DNA of 64,000 nt from Flavobacteriaceae bacterium EG-1 (lineage in GTDB: Bacteria; Bacteroidota; Bacteroidia; Flavobacteriales; Flavobacteriaceae), in contig NZ_WJPK01000002.1 in assembly GCF_009649685.1 (NCBI RefSeq), forward strand, positions 598,202 through 662,201, read 5' to 3'. The translations under genes and the position numbers were made by a program. The notes beneath the pieces are model-generated. The model was not told where the DNA came from and did not search any database. It was given only the letters and a program-made list of their open reading frames with translations. Shown here piece by piece: positions 25,665 through 35,631 of this stretch. The stretch's first letter is position 1, and every line of letters begins with the position of its first letter.

Positions 25665-26879
25665 CTATTGTAGCATGTTTTTTGCTCGTATTACACCTTG
25701 AACTAGAATATCAATTTCTTCTTTAGTATTGTAAAAACTGAAACTAGCTCGTACGGTTCCTGGTATCTTATAAAAATCCATTATGGGCTGCGCACAATGA
25801 TGACCGGTACGAACTGCAATTCCAAGTTTATCTAAAATTGACCCAATATCATAAGGATGTAAACCTTCAATATTAAATGATATAACACCCGTCTTATGTT
25901 TCGCTGTACCATAAATTTTGAGTCCATCAATCTCCAACAACTTCTTGGTAGCATAACGCAATAACTCATTTTCATACAAAGCAATTGCATCAAAACCGAT
26001 TGCATTCATATAATCTAATGCTGTACCGAAGGCAATTCCTCCACAAATATTAGGTGTACCTGCTTCAAATTTATGTGGAAGCTCTGCATAGGTGGTTTTT
26101 TCGAAAGTTACCTCAGCTATCATTTCACCTCCACCTTGATATGGTGGTAGTTTATTTAACCAATCTTCCTTTCCGTATAGCACTCCTACTCCTGTTGGCC
26201 CACAAACTTTGTGCGCAGAAACCGTATAAAAATCAACATCTAATTCTTCTACATTTGCAACTATATGTGGTGCCGCTTGGGCACCATCTATTAGTACAGC
26301 CGCACCCACTTGATGAGCTTCAGAAATAATCTTTTCTATTGGATTTATTGTTCCCAATGCATTTGAAACATGGTTGCAAAAGACCAATTTCGTTTTTTCA
26401 GAAAGCAAATCTTGATATATATCAATTAATAATTCACCTTCTTGATTTATTGGTATTACCTTTAAAATGGCTCCTGTACGTTCACAAAGCATCTGCCAAG
26501 GCACTATATTGGAATGATGTTCCATAGCGGAAACGACTACCTCGTCTCCCTTATTTAATAGTGATGAAAATCCATTCGCCACCAAGTTTATTGCATGAGT
26601 TGTGCCCGATGTAAAAATGATTTCATGAGCTTTAGCTGCGTTAAAATGCTTTTGAATTTTAATTCGCGCTTGTTCATATTTATCGGTTGCTTCTTGAGAT
26701 AGCGCATGTACTCCTCTATGAATATTCGCATTGTAATTTGAGTAATAATCAACAATACTATTAATAACCACTAAGGGAGTTTGAGAAGTAGCTGCATTAT
26801 CAAAATAGACCAAAGGATTTCCATTAACCTTTCGGTTAAGTATTGGAAAATCTTTTCGAATTTTTTCAACATTAAACAT
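25665..26879 (-). CDS. sufS: Cysteine desulfurase SufS
   Basis: PLP enzyme releasing sulfur from cysteine for Fe-S assembly. Start chosen at 26879 (MFNVEKIRKDFPIL, 404 residues); the longer frame adds 11 residues not typical of the family. Visible: DNAATSQTP, EHHSNIVPW, PLP lysine K224 in VSAHKVCGPTGVGVLYG and the catalytic Cys in VRTGHHCAQPIM. Partner of the downstream sufE. Confidence 0.95.
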   Translation of the reverse strand: MFNVEKIRKDFPILNRKVNGNPLVYFDNAATSQTPLVVINSIVDYYSNYNANIHRGVHALSQEATDKYEQARIKIQKHFNAAKAHEIIFTSGTTHAINLVANGFSSLLNKGDEVVVSAMEHHSNIVPWQMLCERTGAILKVIPINQEGELLIDIYQDLLSEKTKLVFCNHVSNALGTINPIEKIISEAHQVGAAVLIDGAQAAPHIVANVEELDVDFYTVSAHKVCGPTGVGVLYGKEDWLNKLPPYQGGGEMIAEVTFEKTTYAELPHKFEAGTPNICGGIAFGTALDYMNAIGFDAIALYENELLRYATKKLLEIDGLKIYGTAKHKTGVISFNIEGLHPYDIGSILDKLGIAVRTGHHCAQPIMDFYKIPGTVRASFSFYNTKEEIDILVQGVIRAKNMLQ

Positions 26880-26975
26880 AGCACATTTTTTGAAAGGTAA
26901 AGATACTGACAAAGCAATAAATTATTGGTGAAATACCCGTATTATACCTTTTAATACTTCAAGCGCGTTAAGTTA

Positions 26976-27662
26976 TTATCGAAACAAATAATTAACCGAA
27001 AGTTGTATTGAGGCATTATAATTTTGAATATTATCGCCTAATCCATTTAGCCGATTACGAAGTCCAATATAAAACCTTGGAGCAACGGAAAGTTGTTCAG
27101 TTAATACGAAACCAACGCCTACTGCAGCACCATAATCTAATTGGAAATCACCAGAAATTTTGCTTTTAGAAGTTGCATTAGCACCATCTAACTCGTCGAG
27201 ATTCTTGTTTTTAGTTACCTGATTTAATAGAAATCCGAATTGTGGTCCAAATTCTAACCAATAATTCTCATTCATTTCAAATTTTCCTAATATTGGAATT
27301 GTCAAAAAATTTAACTGTACATTAGATCTATAATCATTTTGATCTCCACCACTACTTTGATTTTCAATTGCATTTAAATCAGTACTATATTGAAAACCCT
27401 GTGAAGAATAAAGCAATTCTGGCCTTAATGAGAACTTATTTGAAAAATCTACCTCAAGAAAAATACCACCATGACCAGATAACCTAAACTTCATTCCATT
27501 AGTTAAATCACCAACTATGGAAGAATAATTTAAACCCCCTTTTAAACCAAAATGAGCTTCTTGAGCGGCAATTTCTTTGGGAGCAAGAACAAATAAAGTA
27601 ACTGCCAAAAAAGCATTTAATAATATTTTTTTACAGCTGTTCTTTTTAAATATCAAACCCAA
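26976..27662 (-). CDS. Outer-membrane beta-barrel protein (porin/PorT-like)
   Basis: A 228-residue exported barrel: signal peptide ending about residue 33 (IAAQEAHFG), repeated amphipathic strands (FGLKGGLNYSSIVGD, FSLRPELLYSSQGF, YGAAVGVGFVLTEQLSVAPRFYIGLRNRL) and a terminal aromatic NYLFR. It matches the outer-membrane beta-barrel (PorT-like) family. Its start lies inside the end of sufD (17-bp overlap), so it is co-translated with the suf genes. A role in the operon is unexplained. Confidence 0.8.
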   Translation of the reverse strand: MGLIFKKNSCKKILLNAFLAVTLFVLAPKEIAAQEAHFGLKGGLNYSSIVGDLTNGMKFRLSGHGGIFLEVDFSNKFSLRPELLYSSQGFQYSTDLNAIENQSSGGDQNDYRSNVQLNFLTIPILGKFEMNENYWLEFGPQFGFLLNQVTKNKNLDELDGANATSKSKISGDFQLDYGAAVGVGFVLTEQLSVAPRFYIGLRNRLNGLGDNIQNYNASIQLSVNYLFR

Positions 27663-28962
27663 GATTTACACCTAATTTTTTAGCAATCAATTTATTAATT
27701 CTTGCTTTCAATTCAGGAATACCCACACTTTCAAGCACATTATTAGCAAAAGCATACATTAAAAGTGCTCTAGCTTCTTTTGCCGGAATACCTCTCGATT
27801 GCAAATAGAAAAGGGCATCTTCATCTAATTGACCAATGGTACAACCATGAGAACACTTAACATCATCTGCAAAAATTTCTAATTGAGGTTTGGTATTTAT
27901 AGTGGCCTTATCACTTATTAGGATATTATTATTTTGTTGAAATGCATTTGTCTTCTGAGCTATCTTATCAACGATTATTTTGCCGTTAAATACTCCTGTT
28001 GATTGCTCACCATAAATTCCTTTATAGTCTTGATGGCTTTCACAATTTGGCTCTATATGATGTACCAATGTATGATGGTCTACATGTTGTTTTTCTCCTA
28101 GTATTGTAACACCTTTCATGGTAGAGTCTATATACTCACCATTTTGATAAAAATTTAAATTATTACGTGTTAATTTTCCTCCGAAAGAAAAAGTATGCAC
28201 TTTTACCACACTTTTATCCTTTTGATCAATATATGTATTATCAATCATTGAAGCGGTACTCACATTGTTCTGCACCTTGTAATAATCAATAATAGCATTC
28301 TTTGCTGCAAAAATTTCGGTAACGGAATTGGTTAAAACTTCATTTGAGGTAAGACTTTGATGTCTTTCTATTACCTGTAATTCTGCATTTTCTTCTACGA
28401 TAATTAAATTTCGTGGCTGCAGCATTAAAGAAGCTTCATTTCCCGTGGCAAAGTGTACAATTTCAACAGGTTTCTTAGGCATTTTATTTTTAGGAATATA
28501 AATAAAAGCACCCTCTTTACTAAAAGCTGTATTTAATGAGGTTAAAGATTCATCTTTAGCGGCCACCTTATTAAAATACACATCAATAACTGGCTTGTAC
28601 ATCGGCTTTGTTAAGGCCGAACTCATTAAGCAAATATCTACACCATCATGAGTAGTTTCTGATAAATAAGAACTATAAATTCCATCAATAAACACAATTT
28701 TATAGGTATCTATTTCATGAATAAAGTACTTTTTAACATCATTGTATTCTATTTTGTTCTCCTCCTTCGGAAAAATACTAAAATCTACTTTTTGCAAACT
28801 GTTCAACGAAGTATACTTCCAAGCTTCATTCTTTTTTGATGGGAACCCCTTTTCCTCAAAATTCTTTATCGCATTAGAACGTATGTCATGTACCGGATGT
28901 TCTACATCAACATTATTCTCAAATGCCATAAAGGATGATATCAACTTCTCTTTTAAATCCAT
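27646..28962 (-). CDS. sufD: Fe-S scaffold protein SufD
   Basis: Component of the SufBC2D scaffold. The 438 residues have the SufB/SufD right-handed beta-helix core, with the conserved NLNFYQNGEYIDSTMKG, HHTLVHHIEPNCESHQDYKGIYGEQSTGVFNGKI and the C-terminal CSHGCTIGQLDEDALFYLQSRGIP. It follows sufC after 73 bp and overlaps the barrel gene. Confidence 0.95.
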   Translation of the reverse strand: MDLKEKLISSFMAFENNVDVEHPVHDIRSNAIKNFEEKGFPSKKNEAWKYTSLNSLQKVDFSIFPKEENKIEYNDVKKYFIHEIDTYKIVFIDGIYSSYLSETTHDGVDICLMSSALTKPMYKPVIDVYFNKVAAKDESLTSLNTAFSKEGAFIYIPKNKMPKKPVEIVHFATGNEASLMLQPRNLIIVEENAELQVIERHQSLTSNEVLTNSVTEIFAAKNAIIDYYKVQNNVSTASMIDNTYIDQKDKSVVKVHTFSFGGKLTRNNLNFYQNGEYIDSTMKGVTILGEKQHVDHHTLVHHIEPNCESHQDYKGIYGEQSTGVFNGKIIVDKIAQKTNAFQQNNNILISDKATINTKPQLEIFADDVKCSHGCTIGQLDEDALFYLQSRGIPAKEARALLMYAFANNVLESVGIPELKARINKLIAKKLGVNLGFDI

Positions 28963-29035
28963 TTTTTTTAAGTATTAAGTAATTCGTTTCAAGTATAAAG
29001 CAATCTTTGCTTTGCACTATTTCACTTCTTACTTT

Positions 29036-29788
29036 TTAGACTGTAGCTTCTTGTTTCAACCAGTCGTATCCTTTTTCCTCAAGTTCATGTGCTAACTCTT
29101 TACCACCAGACTTTACAATTTTTCCGTTATGTAATACATGCACAAAATCTGGAACGATGTATTCAAGTAAACGTTGATAGTGTGTAATTACAATTACTGC
29201 GTTGTCTTTACTTTTTAACTTATTTACTCCATTAGCTACAATTCGCAAGGCATCTATATCTAAACCAGAATCGGTTTCATCCAAAATAGCTAGCTTTGGC
29301 TCTAACATGGCCATCTGAAAAATTTCATTTCGTTTTTTCTCACCGCCAGAAAAACCTTCATTTAAAGAACGTGATAAAAATTTACGGTCTATTTCTAATA
29401 ATTCTGATTTCTCTCGGATGAGCTTCAACATTTCATTAGCTGGCATGTCTTCTAAACCTCTAGCTTTACGAGATTCGTTTATTGCCGTTTTCATGAAATT
29501 TGTAACAGATACTCCAGGTATTTCTACAGGGTATTGAAACGAAAGGAAAATTCCTTTATGTGCTCTTTCTTCTGGAGATTCTTCTTCAAGATCTTCACCA
29601 TCAAGAATTACTGAACCTTTGGTTACATCAAATTCTTCTTTACCTGCTATTACAGAGGCTAAAGTACTTTTACCCGAACCATTCGGTCCCATAATTGCAT
29701 GAACCTCACCGGCATTTACCGTTAAATTTATACCCTTTAATATTTCTTTATCGTCAACACTTGCATGCAAGTCATTAATTTTTAACAT
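29036..29788 (-). CDS. sufC: Fe-S assembly ATPase SufC
   Basis: ABC-type ATPase of the SufBCD complex, 250 residues. Walker A GPNGSGKST (34-42), Q-loop FQYPVEIPG, signature SGGEKKRNE, Walker B LAILDETDSGLD, H-loop ITHYQR. It starts 6 bp after the lactonase-like gene. Confidence 0.96.
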   Translation of the reverse strand: MLKINDLHASVDDKEILKGINLTVNAGEVHAIMGPNGSGKSTLASVIAGKEEFDVTKGSVILDGEDLEEESPEERAHKGIFLSFQYPVEIPGVSVTNFMKTAINESRKARGLEDMPANEMLKLIREKSELLEIDRKFLSRSLNEGFSGGEKKRNEIFQMAMLEPKLAILDETDSGLDIDALRIVANGVNKLKSKDNAVIVITHYQRLLEYIVPDFVHVLHNGKIVKSGGKELAHELEEKGYDWLKQEATV

Positions 29789-29794
29789 CTTACT

Positions 29795-30664
29795 TTAGTT
29801 TAAATATTTTGGCGCTACTGGCATTTTAATAAAATCTTCTTTTTGGTGTTGCAAGTACACTTTTGCATTTTTATCTTTTGCAAAAGCTTCAAATGCATCC
29901 ATGCTCTTTAATGTAAGTTCTACATCAAAATTGAAACTTGGTACTCTTTTGTGAATTCTATTTTCATATAAATGAAATAAATCACCAGACAATAATGTTG
30001 GTCCGTTTTCAGCTAAATCAAGAAATAGAACCTGATGCCCTGGTGTATGACCAGGCATTGATTTTATCACTACCGTACCATCACCAAAAACATCATAATC
30101 ACCATTCAACTTTTTTATAGTGGTCAATTCTTTAATTGCGTTGTAATTATCTGTATTGGTTTTTTGAGATTCTTCACTGGTAATAAAATCATATTCAGTT
30201 TCTTGAACCAACCAAGTTGCGCTTTTTAATTTATTTGCGTGCCCACTATGATCAAAATGTGTATGTGATAATGCTATGTAATCGATATCCTCAATTTCTA
30301 AACCGATAGACTTAAGTTGATTCACTACGGAATCTCTTCTAGAAACTGTAAAAGCACCACTTGGGTCGGTAAAAGGTTCAGGCAAACCTATTAAACCTTC
30401 TGGTAGTCCGGCATCCCACATCAAATTTCCTTTGGGGTGACTTATCACATAAAAAGCATCCGCAAACTCTTTAGTTTGACCTTGATAGGTTGTGTCTTGC
30501 GAAAACAATTCTAGTTTATTTACGAAAACTGTTCCACCATCGAAAGCATATAATTTAACTTCAGGTTTTTCTATATCAGTAACCGTTTCCTTTTCTGTTT
30601 TTTTTTCTTCTTTGCACGCAAAAAATGAAAAGGTAATGACAAATACAAGTATGAGTTTTTTCAT
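29795..30664 (-). CDS. Metallo-beta-lactamase-fold lipoprotein, AHL-lactonase-like
   Basis: A 289-residue lipoprotein (MKKLILVFVITFSFFAC, lipobox C17) of the MBL fold. Zinc motif HTHFDH at 134-139 (SHTHFDHSGHA), a later SMPGHTPGHQVLF His, and SGDLFH with the bridging Asp. The overall pattern (N-terminal WDAGLPEG, YIALSHTHFDH, MPGHTPGHQ) resembles N-acyl-homoserine lactonases, but other esters or thioesters are possible. It is inserted between sufB (28 bp upstream) and sufC (6 bp downstream), an unusual guest in a Fe-S operon. Confidence 0.82.
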   Translation of the reverse strand: MKKLILVFVITFSFFACKEEKKTEKETVTDIEKPEVKLYAFDGGTVFVNKLELFSQDTTYQGQTKEFADAFYVISHPKGNLMWDAGLPEGLIGLPEPFTDPSGAFTVSRRDSVVNQLKSIGLEIEDIDYIALSHTHFDHSGHANKLKSATWLVQETEYDFITSEESQKTNTDNYNAIKELTTIKKLNGDYDVFGDGTVVIKSMPGHTPGHQVLFLDLAENGPTLLSGDLFHLYENRIHKRVPSFNFDVELTLKSMDAFEAFAKDKNAKVYLQHQKEDFIKMPVAPKYLN

Positions 30665-30692
30665 TTCTTAATCTTTCTTGTTTAGTCGTTCG

Positions 30693-32138
30693 CTATCCCA
30701 CAGAACCTTCAAGGCTAATTTCTAGTAATTTTTGAGCTTCAACAGCAAATTCCATCGGCAATTTATTTAATACCTCTTTACTAAAACCATTGACAATGAG
30801 TGCAATTGCTTTTTCAGTATCGATACCTCTTTGATTGCAATAAAATATTTGATCTTCACCAATCTTACTGGTCGTTGCCTCATGTTCTATTTGAGCGGTT
30901 TTATTTTTAGCCTCTATATACGGAAAAGTATGCGCTCCACATTCATTACCCATTAATAAAGAATCGCATTGCGAAAAATTCCTAGCATTTTCCGCTCTAC
31001 TATTTACCTGTACTAAACCTCTATAACTATTTTGTGATTTCCCAGCTGAGATACCTTTAGAAATAATTGTGCTTTTGGTATTTTTACCCAAATGCACCAT
31101 TTTTGTTCCGGTATCTGCCTGTTGGAAATTATTTGTTACCGCTATAGAATAAAACTCACCAACAGAATTATCACCTTTTAAAATACATGAAGGGTATTTC
31201 CAAGTTACTGCTGAACCTGTTTCAACCTGAGTCCAAGAAATTTTTGCGTTTTTCTCGCAAATTCCACGTTTCGTAACAAAATTATATACTCCACCCTTGC
31301 CTTCTTTATCACCAGGGAACCAATTTTGTACCGTAGAGTATTTAATCTCCGCATCATCAAGCGCAATAAGCTCAACGACTGCAGCGTGCAATTGATTTTC
31401 ATCTCTAGAGGGCGCTGTACACCCTTCCAAATAACTTACATAACTACTTTCATCGGCAATTACTAAAGTACGCTCAAATTGACCTGTTCCACCTTCATTA
31501 ATTCGGAAATATGTTGACAATTCCATCGGACATTTAACTCCTTTTGGAATATAACAAAATGAACCATCTGTAAATACAGCTGAATTTAATGCTGCATAAA
31601 AATTATCTGTTTTGGGGACTACCGTTCCCATATATTTTTTAACCAATTCAGGATGCTCTTTAATTGCTTCTGAAATAGGCATAAAGATTATTCCCTTTTC
31701 CGCTAAGGTTTTTTTAAACGTAGTTGCTACCGAAACTGAATCAACCACAATATCAACAGCTACATTTTGCAATCGCTTTTGTTCATCAACAGAAATCCCT
31801 AGTTTGCGATACATCTCCAATAAATCTGGATCTACATCATCTAAAGACTTATTAGGGTCTGCTGATTTGGGAGCTGAATAATAACTGATAGCCTGAAAAT
31901 CTGGCTTCTCATAATTTACATTTGCCCAATCTGGCTCTTCCATTTTCTTCCATATTCTATAAGCTTCGAGTCGCCATTCTGTCATCCATTCAGGCTCTTC
32001 TTTCTTTTTAGAAATGGCAATTACGATATCTTCATTAAGTCCTTTTGGTAATGTATCGGACTCAATAGCCGTATAAAAACCATATTCGTATTCCTTGGTT
32101 TCTAATTCCTTCTTTAATTCCTCTTCTGTATATGCCAT
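30693..32138 (-). CDS. sufB: Fe-S scaffold protein SufB
   Basis: Core scaffold on which clusters form, 481 residues. Visible: [63 protein letters not shown], and the C-terminal [21 protein letters not shown]. Length and motifs are normal for the family. It follows sufA by 39 bp. Confidence 0.96.
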   Translation of the reverse strand: MAYTEEELKKELETKEYEYGFYTAIESDTLPKGLNEDIVIAISKKKEEPEWMTEWRLEAYRIWKKMEEPDWANVNYEKPDFQAISYYSAPKSADPNKSLDDVDPDLLEMYRKLGISVDEQKRLQNVAVDIVVDSVSVATTFKKTLAEKGIIFMPISEAIKEHPELVKKYMGTVVPKTDNFYAALNSAVFTDGSFCYIPKGVKCPMELSTYFRINEGGTGQFERTLVIADESSYVSYLEGCTAPSRDENQLHAAVVELIALDDAEIKYSTVQNWFPGDKEGKGGVYNFVTKRGICEKNAKISWTQVETGSAVTWKYPSCILKGDNSVGEFYSIAVTNNFQQADTGTKMVHLGKNTKSTIISKGISAGKSQNSYRGLVQVNSRAENARNFSQCDSLLMGNECGAHTFPYIEAKNKTAQIEHEATTSKIGEDQIFYCNQRGIDTEKAIALIVNGFSKEVLNKLPMEFAVEAQKLLEISLEGSVG

Positions 32139-32177
32139 AAATTTTCAATAAGTTGATTACAGTAATTAATCAACAAT

Positions 32178-32507
32178 TTATAATGAAAAACTCTCTCCAC
32201 ATCCACAAGTTCGTTGTGCATTCGGATTGTTAAATACAAAGCCTTTACCATTAAGTCCTCCCGAATATTCTAAGGTAGTACCCACTAAATAAAGAAAGCT
32301 CTTTTTATCTACTACTATACGCACGTCGTTGTCTTCAAAAACTTTATCAGTCTCACTCATTTCTCTGTCAAAATCTAATTCATATGACAAACCACTGCAA
32401 CCCCCACTTTTTACACCAACACGCACATAGTCTTTTGAAGCATCATAACCGCTTTCGGCCATAAGACTTACCACTCTGTTTTTTGCTGTTTCTGAAACTT
32501 GTATCAT
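32178..32507 (-). CDS. sufA: A-type Fe-S carrier (HesB/IscA/SufA)
   Basis: Iron-sulfur carrier of 109 residues with the three invariant Cys: C37 in GGCSGLSYELDF, and C101 and C103 in RTCGCGESF. First gene of the minus-strand suf operon, with a -7 box 27 bp upstream. Confidence 0.94.
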   Translation of the reverse strand: MIQVSETAKNRVVSLMAESGYDASKDYVRVGVKSGGCSGLSYELDFDREMSETDKVFEDNDVRIVVDKKSFLYLVGTTLEYSGGLNGKGFVFNNPNAQRTCGCGESFSL

Positions 32508-32859
32508 TATCTGTTATGATTCTAAATAGCTTACAAATATAGTTTATTAGTAGGGTTTTACCGCATTTACTTACATTATTATATTGTATGCCATTATAAA
32601 CTTTCTCTATATGTATTTCTTATCAAAAAAATGTTCATTTAGCCTTATTTATCAGCAAATCGAACAGGCCTTGCAAACACCAATACACTTTTAAGTAGGC
32701 TTAAGCACTTATTATTTTAAAAATTAGGATAAAAAAACAATTAAAAAAACTGGATTTTGAATTAATAAAAATCCCATTTTACCAATAATTGATTAAGGAA
32801 GTACAAGAATTAATTCAATCTAAGATGAAACAAATTGAACGTTACAAAGAATAACACTT
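32508..32859. other. 352-bp intergenic region upstream of the suf operon
   Basis: AT-rich region between sufA (starting at 32507) and the end of the seven-repeat lipoprotein gene. Apart from the suf -7 box, I see no gene, strong hairpin or repeat. Confidence 0.5.
32534..32541 (-). promoter_or_regulatory. suf operon -7 box (TATATTTG on minus)
   Basis: Exact TAnnTTTG match 27 bp upstream of the sufA start, giving a predicted 5' leader of about 20 nt. No TTG -33 element at the ideal spacing. Confidence 0.5.
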
Positions 32860-34206
32860 CTATTGTATTTTTATGAGCACTGCGTCTGTTGCACCTTTAT
32901 TGATTATACCTGGAAAATCTTGACTTAAAATTTCACCAACAACCATAATACTTCCATCTTTATTTTCAATAATGTCGTAGCCATAATCTAAATCCGAACC
33001 ACCGAAAGTCTTTTGCCATTCTAATTGACCTTTAGAATCTGTTCGAATAACCCAAATATCATTCTCACCATGATTTTTCACTAAGTCTCCATCAACACTT
33101 TTAGAATTTCCAATTATCATTAGTCCTCCATCATTGGTTTCGCAAAGTTCTTCTGCTAATTCAAATCCAGATCCTCCGAAAGAATTTTCCCAGAGTAATT
33201 GACCATTACCATCAATTTTAATCAACCAAATATCTGACTCTCCATTATTCTTGGTTACATCTAAATCGTCACTCAAGGTATGGCCCGTAATTGCGTAACC
33301 TCCATCTGAGGTATTTATAATATCATAAGCTCGATCAATACCTGTACCTCCAAATGCTCTCTCCCATACAAAATTACCATCTCGGTCTACCTTAACTACC
33401 CAAAAATCGTAACTACCTCTGTTTATTGACACATCGTAGTCGGTGCTTTCCGTAAATCCGGCCATCACGAAGCCGCCGTCAAGTGAATTTACTACTCCAT
33501 ATGCCCTATCATTGTTAGTGCCTCCAAAATATTTTCTCCATTCTACATTTCCATCAATATCCAGTTTCGTACCCCAAAATTCACCGACACCATGCCTTGT
33601 TAAAAATTCTCCTTTTTCAGCAAAACCATCTTCACGAGCAGCAGTTATGTCTAAAAAACCAGCAAAAAACAAACCACCATCTTCCGTCTCAATAATATCA
33701 TAGGAATGATCATGGCCAGAAAAACCAAAACTTTTTTCCCATAAAATTGCTCCTTGATTATCTAAACGGATTATCCAATTATCGTGATACCCTTCATTAT
33801 TACTTCCATCGCCGTCAGCACTTTGAGCATAGCCCGTTAATGCATAGCCTCCATCGCTTGTTTGTAGAATACTTTGACCAATATCTTCCCCACTTCCACC
33901 ATAAGTTTTACTCCACTGTATCTTACCTTGTTCATTCAATTTTAATAACCAATAATCTACGGCCGAATTTGTCTTGTCGGTTATTTCACCATCAACACTA
34001 TTGGTGGAACCTAAAATAGCATAACCACCATCATTTGTTTTTATAATAGACCTTATAGTGTCTGCACCTGAACCACCGAAACTATTAGTCCATTCTACTT
34101 CGCCATAAAAAACTGCTAAATCATCCTCAAGTTTAACAAACTTAGAATCATCTGAACAAGACAAGAACAGAAGAAGTAAAAAACAATAAATATAATTTTT
34201 CATCAA
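32860..34206 (-). CDS. Lipoprotein with seven GGSGxD...DGGY repeats
   Basis: A 448-residue lipoprotein (lipobox FLSC). The mature protein is seven tandem repeats of about 50-60 residues. Each has a W-x-x-x-FGG-[ST]-x-x-D core followed by a DGG[YF] turn and a GxS/T strand, e.g. WSKTYGGSGEDIGQSIL...SDGGYALTG. The pattern suggests a beta-propeller with one blade per repeat (inference). No catalytic motif. Its start overlaps the stop of the upstream LVIVD lipoprotein gene by 4 bp, so the two are one translational unit. Confidence 0.82.
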   Translation of the reverse strand: MMKNYIYCFLLLLFLSCSDDSKFVKLEDDLAVFYGEVEWTNSFGGSGADTIRSIIKTNDGGYAILGSTNSVDGEITDKTNSAVDYWLLKLNEQGKIQWSKTYGGSGEDIGQSILQTSDGGYALTGYAQSADGDGSNNEGYHDNWIIRLDNQGAILWEKSFGFSGHDHSYDIIETEDGGLFFAGFLDITAAREDGFAEKGEFLTRHGVGEFWGTKLDIDGNVEWRKYFGGTNNDRAYGVVNSLDGGFVMAGFTESTDYDVSINRGSYDFWVVKVDRDGNFVWERAFGGTGIDRAYDIINTSDGGYAITGHTLSDDLDVTKNNGESDIWLIKIDGNGQLLWENSFGGSGFELAEELCETNDGGLMIIGNSKSVDGDLVKNHGENDIWVIRTDSKGQLEWQKTFGGSDLDYGYDIIENKDGSIMVVGEILSQDFPGIINKGATDAVLIKIQ

Positions 34207-35432
34207 TTAGATTTCTTGACCACAAATAATCCTCTATTAATATCGCTAATTAAAATTTTACCACTTGAAAAGAAAGGGTAAACACTCCAAACTCCGTTAA
34301 AATCTGCTTTATCGGTTGAAGGATGGGTGTCAAAAAAGCCAATTTCTGAAATATTTTTATTTTCAATATCCAATATATCAAGAACACGCATTCCTGCTGT
34401 ATAATTGGCAAGAAAAAACTGATTACCTATAACATAACCGTTATGATCTATGGCAGCAGTTGGTCCCAAATAGGTATCATGCAAAACGGGATTATCTAAA
34501 TCAGCAAAATCAAAAATCAAAGTTCTAGAGTTAAAACCAAAATTTGTTTCATCTGTTTCGTCTCCAAGAATAAAGTACTGCTGATTTTCTGTAAACCAAC
34601 CTTGATGAGTATAACTGAAATTATCATAGGTAATAGTACTTATTTCTTGTGGATTGGCTTTATCTGTAACATCAACAATTGCCACTCTATCTTCATTAGC
34701 ACCAATATAAATTTCTCTTCCAGTATAATCAGAATCTGGTCCATTATAGCTTATTACCTGTGCATCGTGTGTATAACCATTTGCCACATGACCCCCAGAA
34801 GCAATAGGACTTTGTGGGTTTTGAATATTTATAAAATGACCCCCACCACTAAAAGTTGTTGTTCCAACAGCATATGCGAAACCCGTTTCTTCATTAATAA
34901 CAATATTATGTGCATTACCAAATTCGTCATAAAGAAAATCTGCATCAAAAATCTGCGGAGGATTGTTTACGTCTCTCAATCGTGTTAAATCAAACACTTG
35001 CATTCCATGGGCTTGCGCCTCCGATACTACATAGGCATGATTGCTATATACTTTAATATCACGCCAAGAGCTTGCTACAGTAGCTGTAGGTAATTTTCCT
35101 AAATAAATTAAATTTTGATCATCAGAAATATCAACAAAACCGGTGCCATTATCCAACCCCATTAATGCATACTCTTTGCCTGTTTCTGGATCAGTCCATC
35201 CCCAACAATCGTTACCTGAATTAGCGCTAAAATCTGCTAGAGTAATATTCCCAATTTGATCAAACCCGTCACACGGATATACACCAGCAAGACCATCTTC
35301 ACATGGCACAATGCCAGTTTGCACTTCAAGAGTATCATCTATCTCGTTTTCTGAATCTAAAACAGCATCATCATTACTCGAACAAGCGGTAATAATTACA
35401 ATAGTTAAGGCAAACAGCAGAAATTTTTTCAT
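34203..35432 (-). CDS. Choice-of-anchor B family (LVIVD-repeat) lipoprotein
   Basis: A 409-residue lipoprotein; ATG 35432 gives MKKFLLFALTIVIITAC with lipobox Cys, better than the upstream in-frame ATG. The body has LVIVD-like propeller repeats such as HAYVVSEAQAHGMQVFDLTRL, GREIYIGANEDRVAIVDVTD and NQFFLANYTAGMRVLDI, typical of the choice-of-anchor B family. Secreted or surface-exposed; function unknown. Co-translated with the seven-repeat lipoprotein. Confidence 0.85.
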   Translation of the reverse strand: MKKFLLFALTIVIITACSSNDDAVLDSENEIDDTLEVQTGIVPCEDGLAGVYPCDGFDQIGNITLADFSANSGNDCWGWTDPETGKEYALMGLDNGTGFVDISDDQNLIYLGKLPTATVASSWRDIKVYSNHAYVVSEAQAHGMQVFDLTRLRDVNNPPQIFDADFLYDEFGNAHNIVINEETGFAYAVGTTTFSGGGHFINIQNPQSPIASGGHVANGYTHDAQVISYNGPDSDYTGREIYIGANEDRVAIVDVTDKANPQEISTITYDNFSYTHQGWFTENQQYFILGDETDETNFGFNSRTLIFDFADLDNPVLHDTYLGPTAAIDHNGYVIGNQFFLANYTAGMRVLDILDIENKNISEIGFFDTHPSTDKADFNGVWSVYPFFSSGKILISDINRGLFVVKKSN

Positions 35433-35631
35433 AGCAAGAATATTTCTTTTGATATATAAAGATACCATTTAATCTCATCTATTTTTTTAAACATTGTCAA
35501 GATACTATCACTATAATAGTAAATAACACAAAAAACTGTCACCCTTTTAATTTATTTTAGCCATTGGGAGAATTCGAAATATTAATTTACCTTGATCTCT
35601 ATTGATTTAACCAAACTAATTATATCGACAA

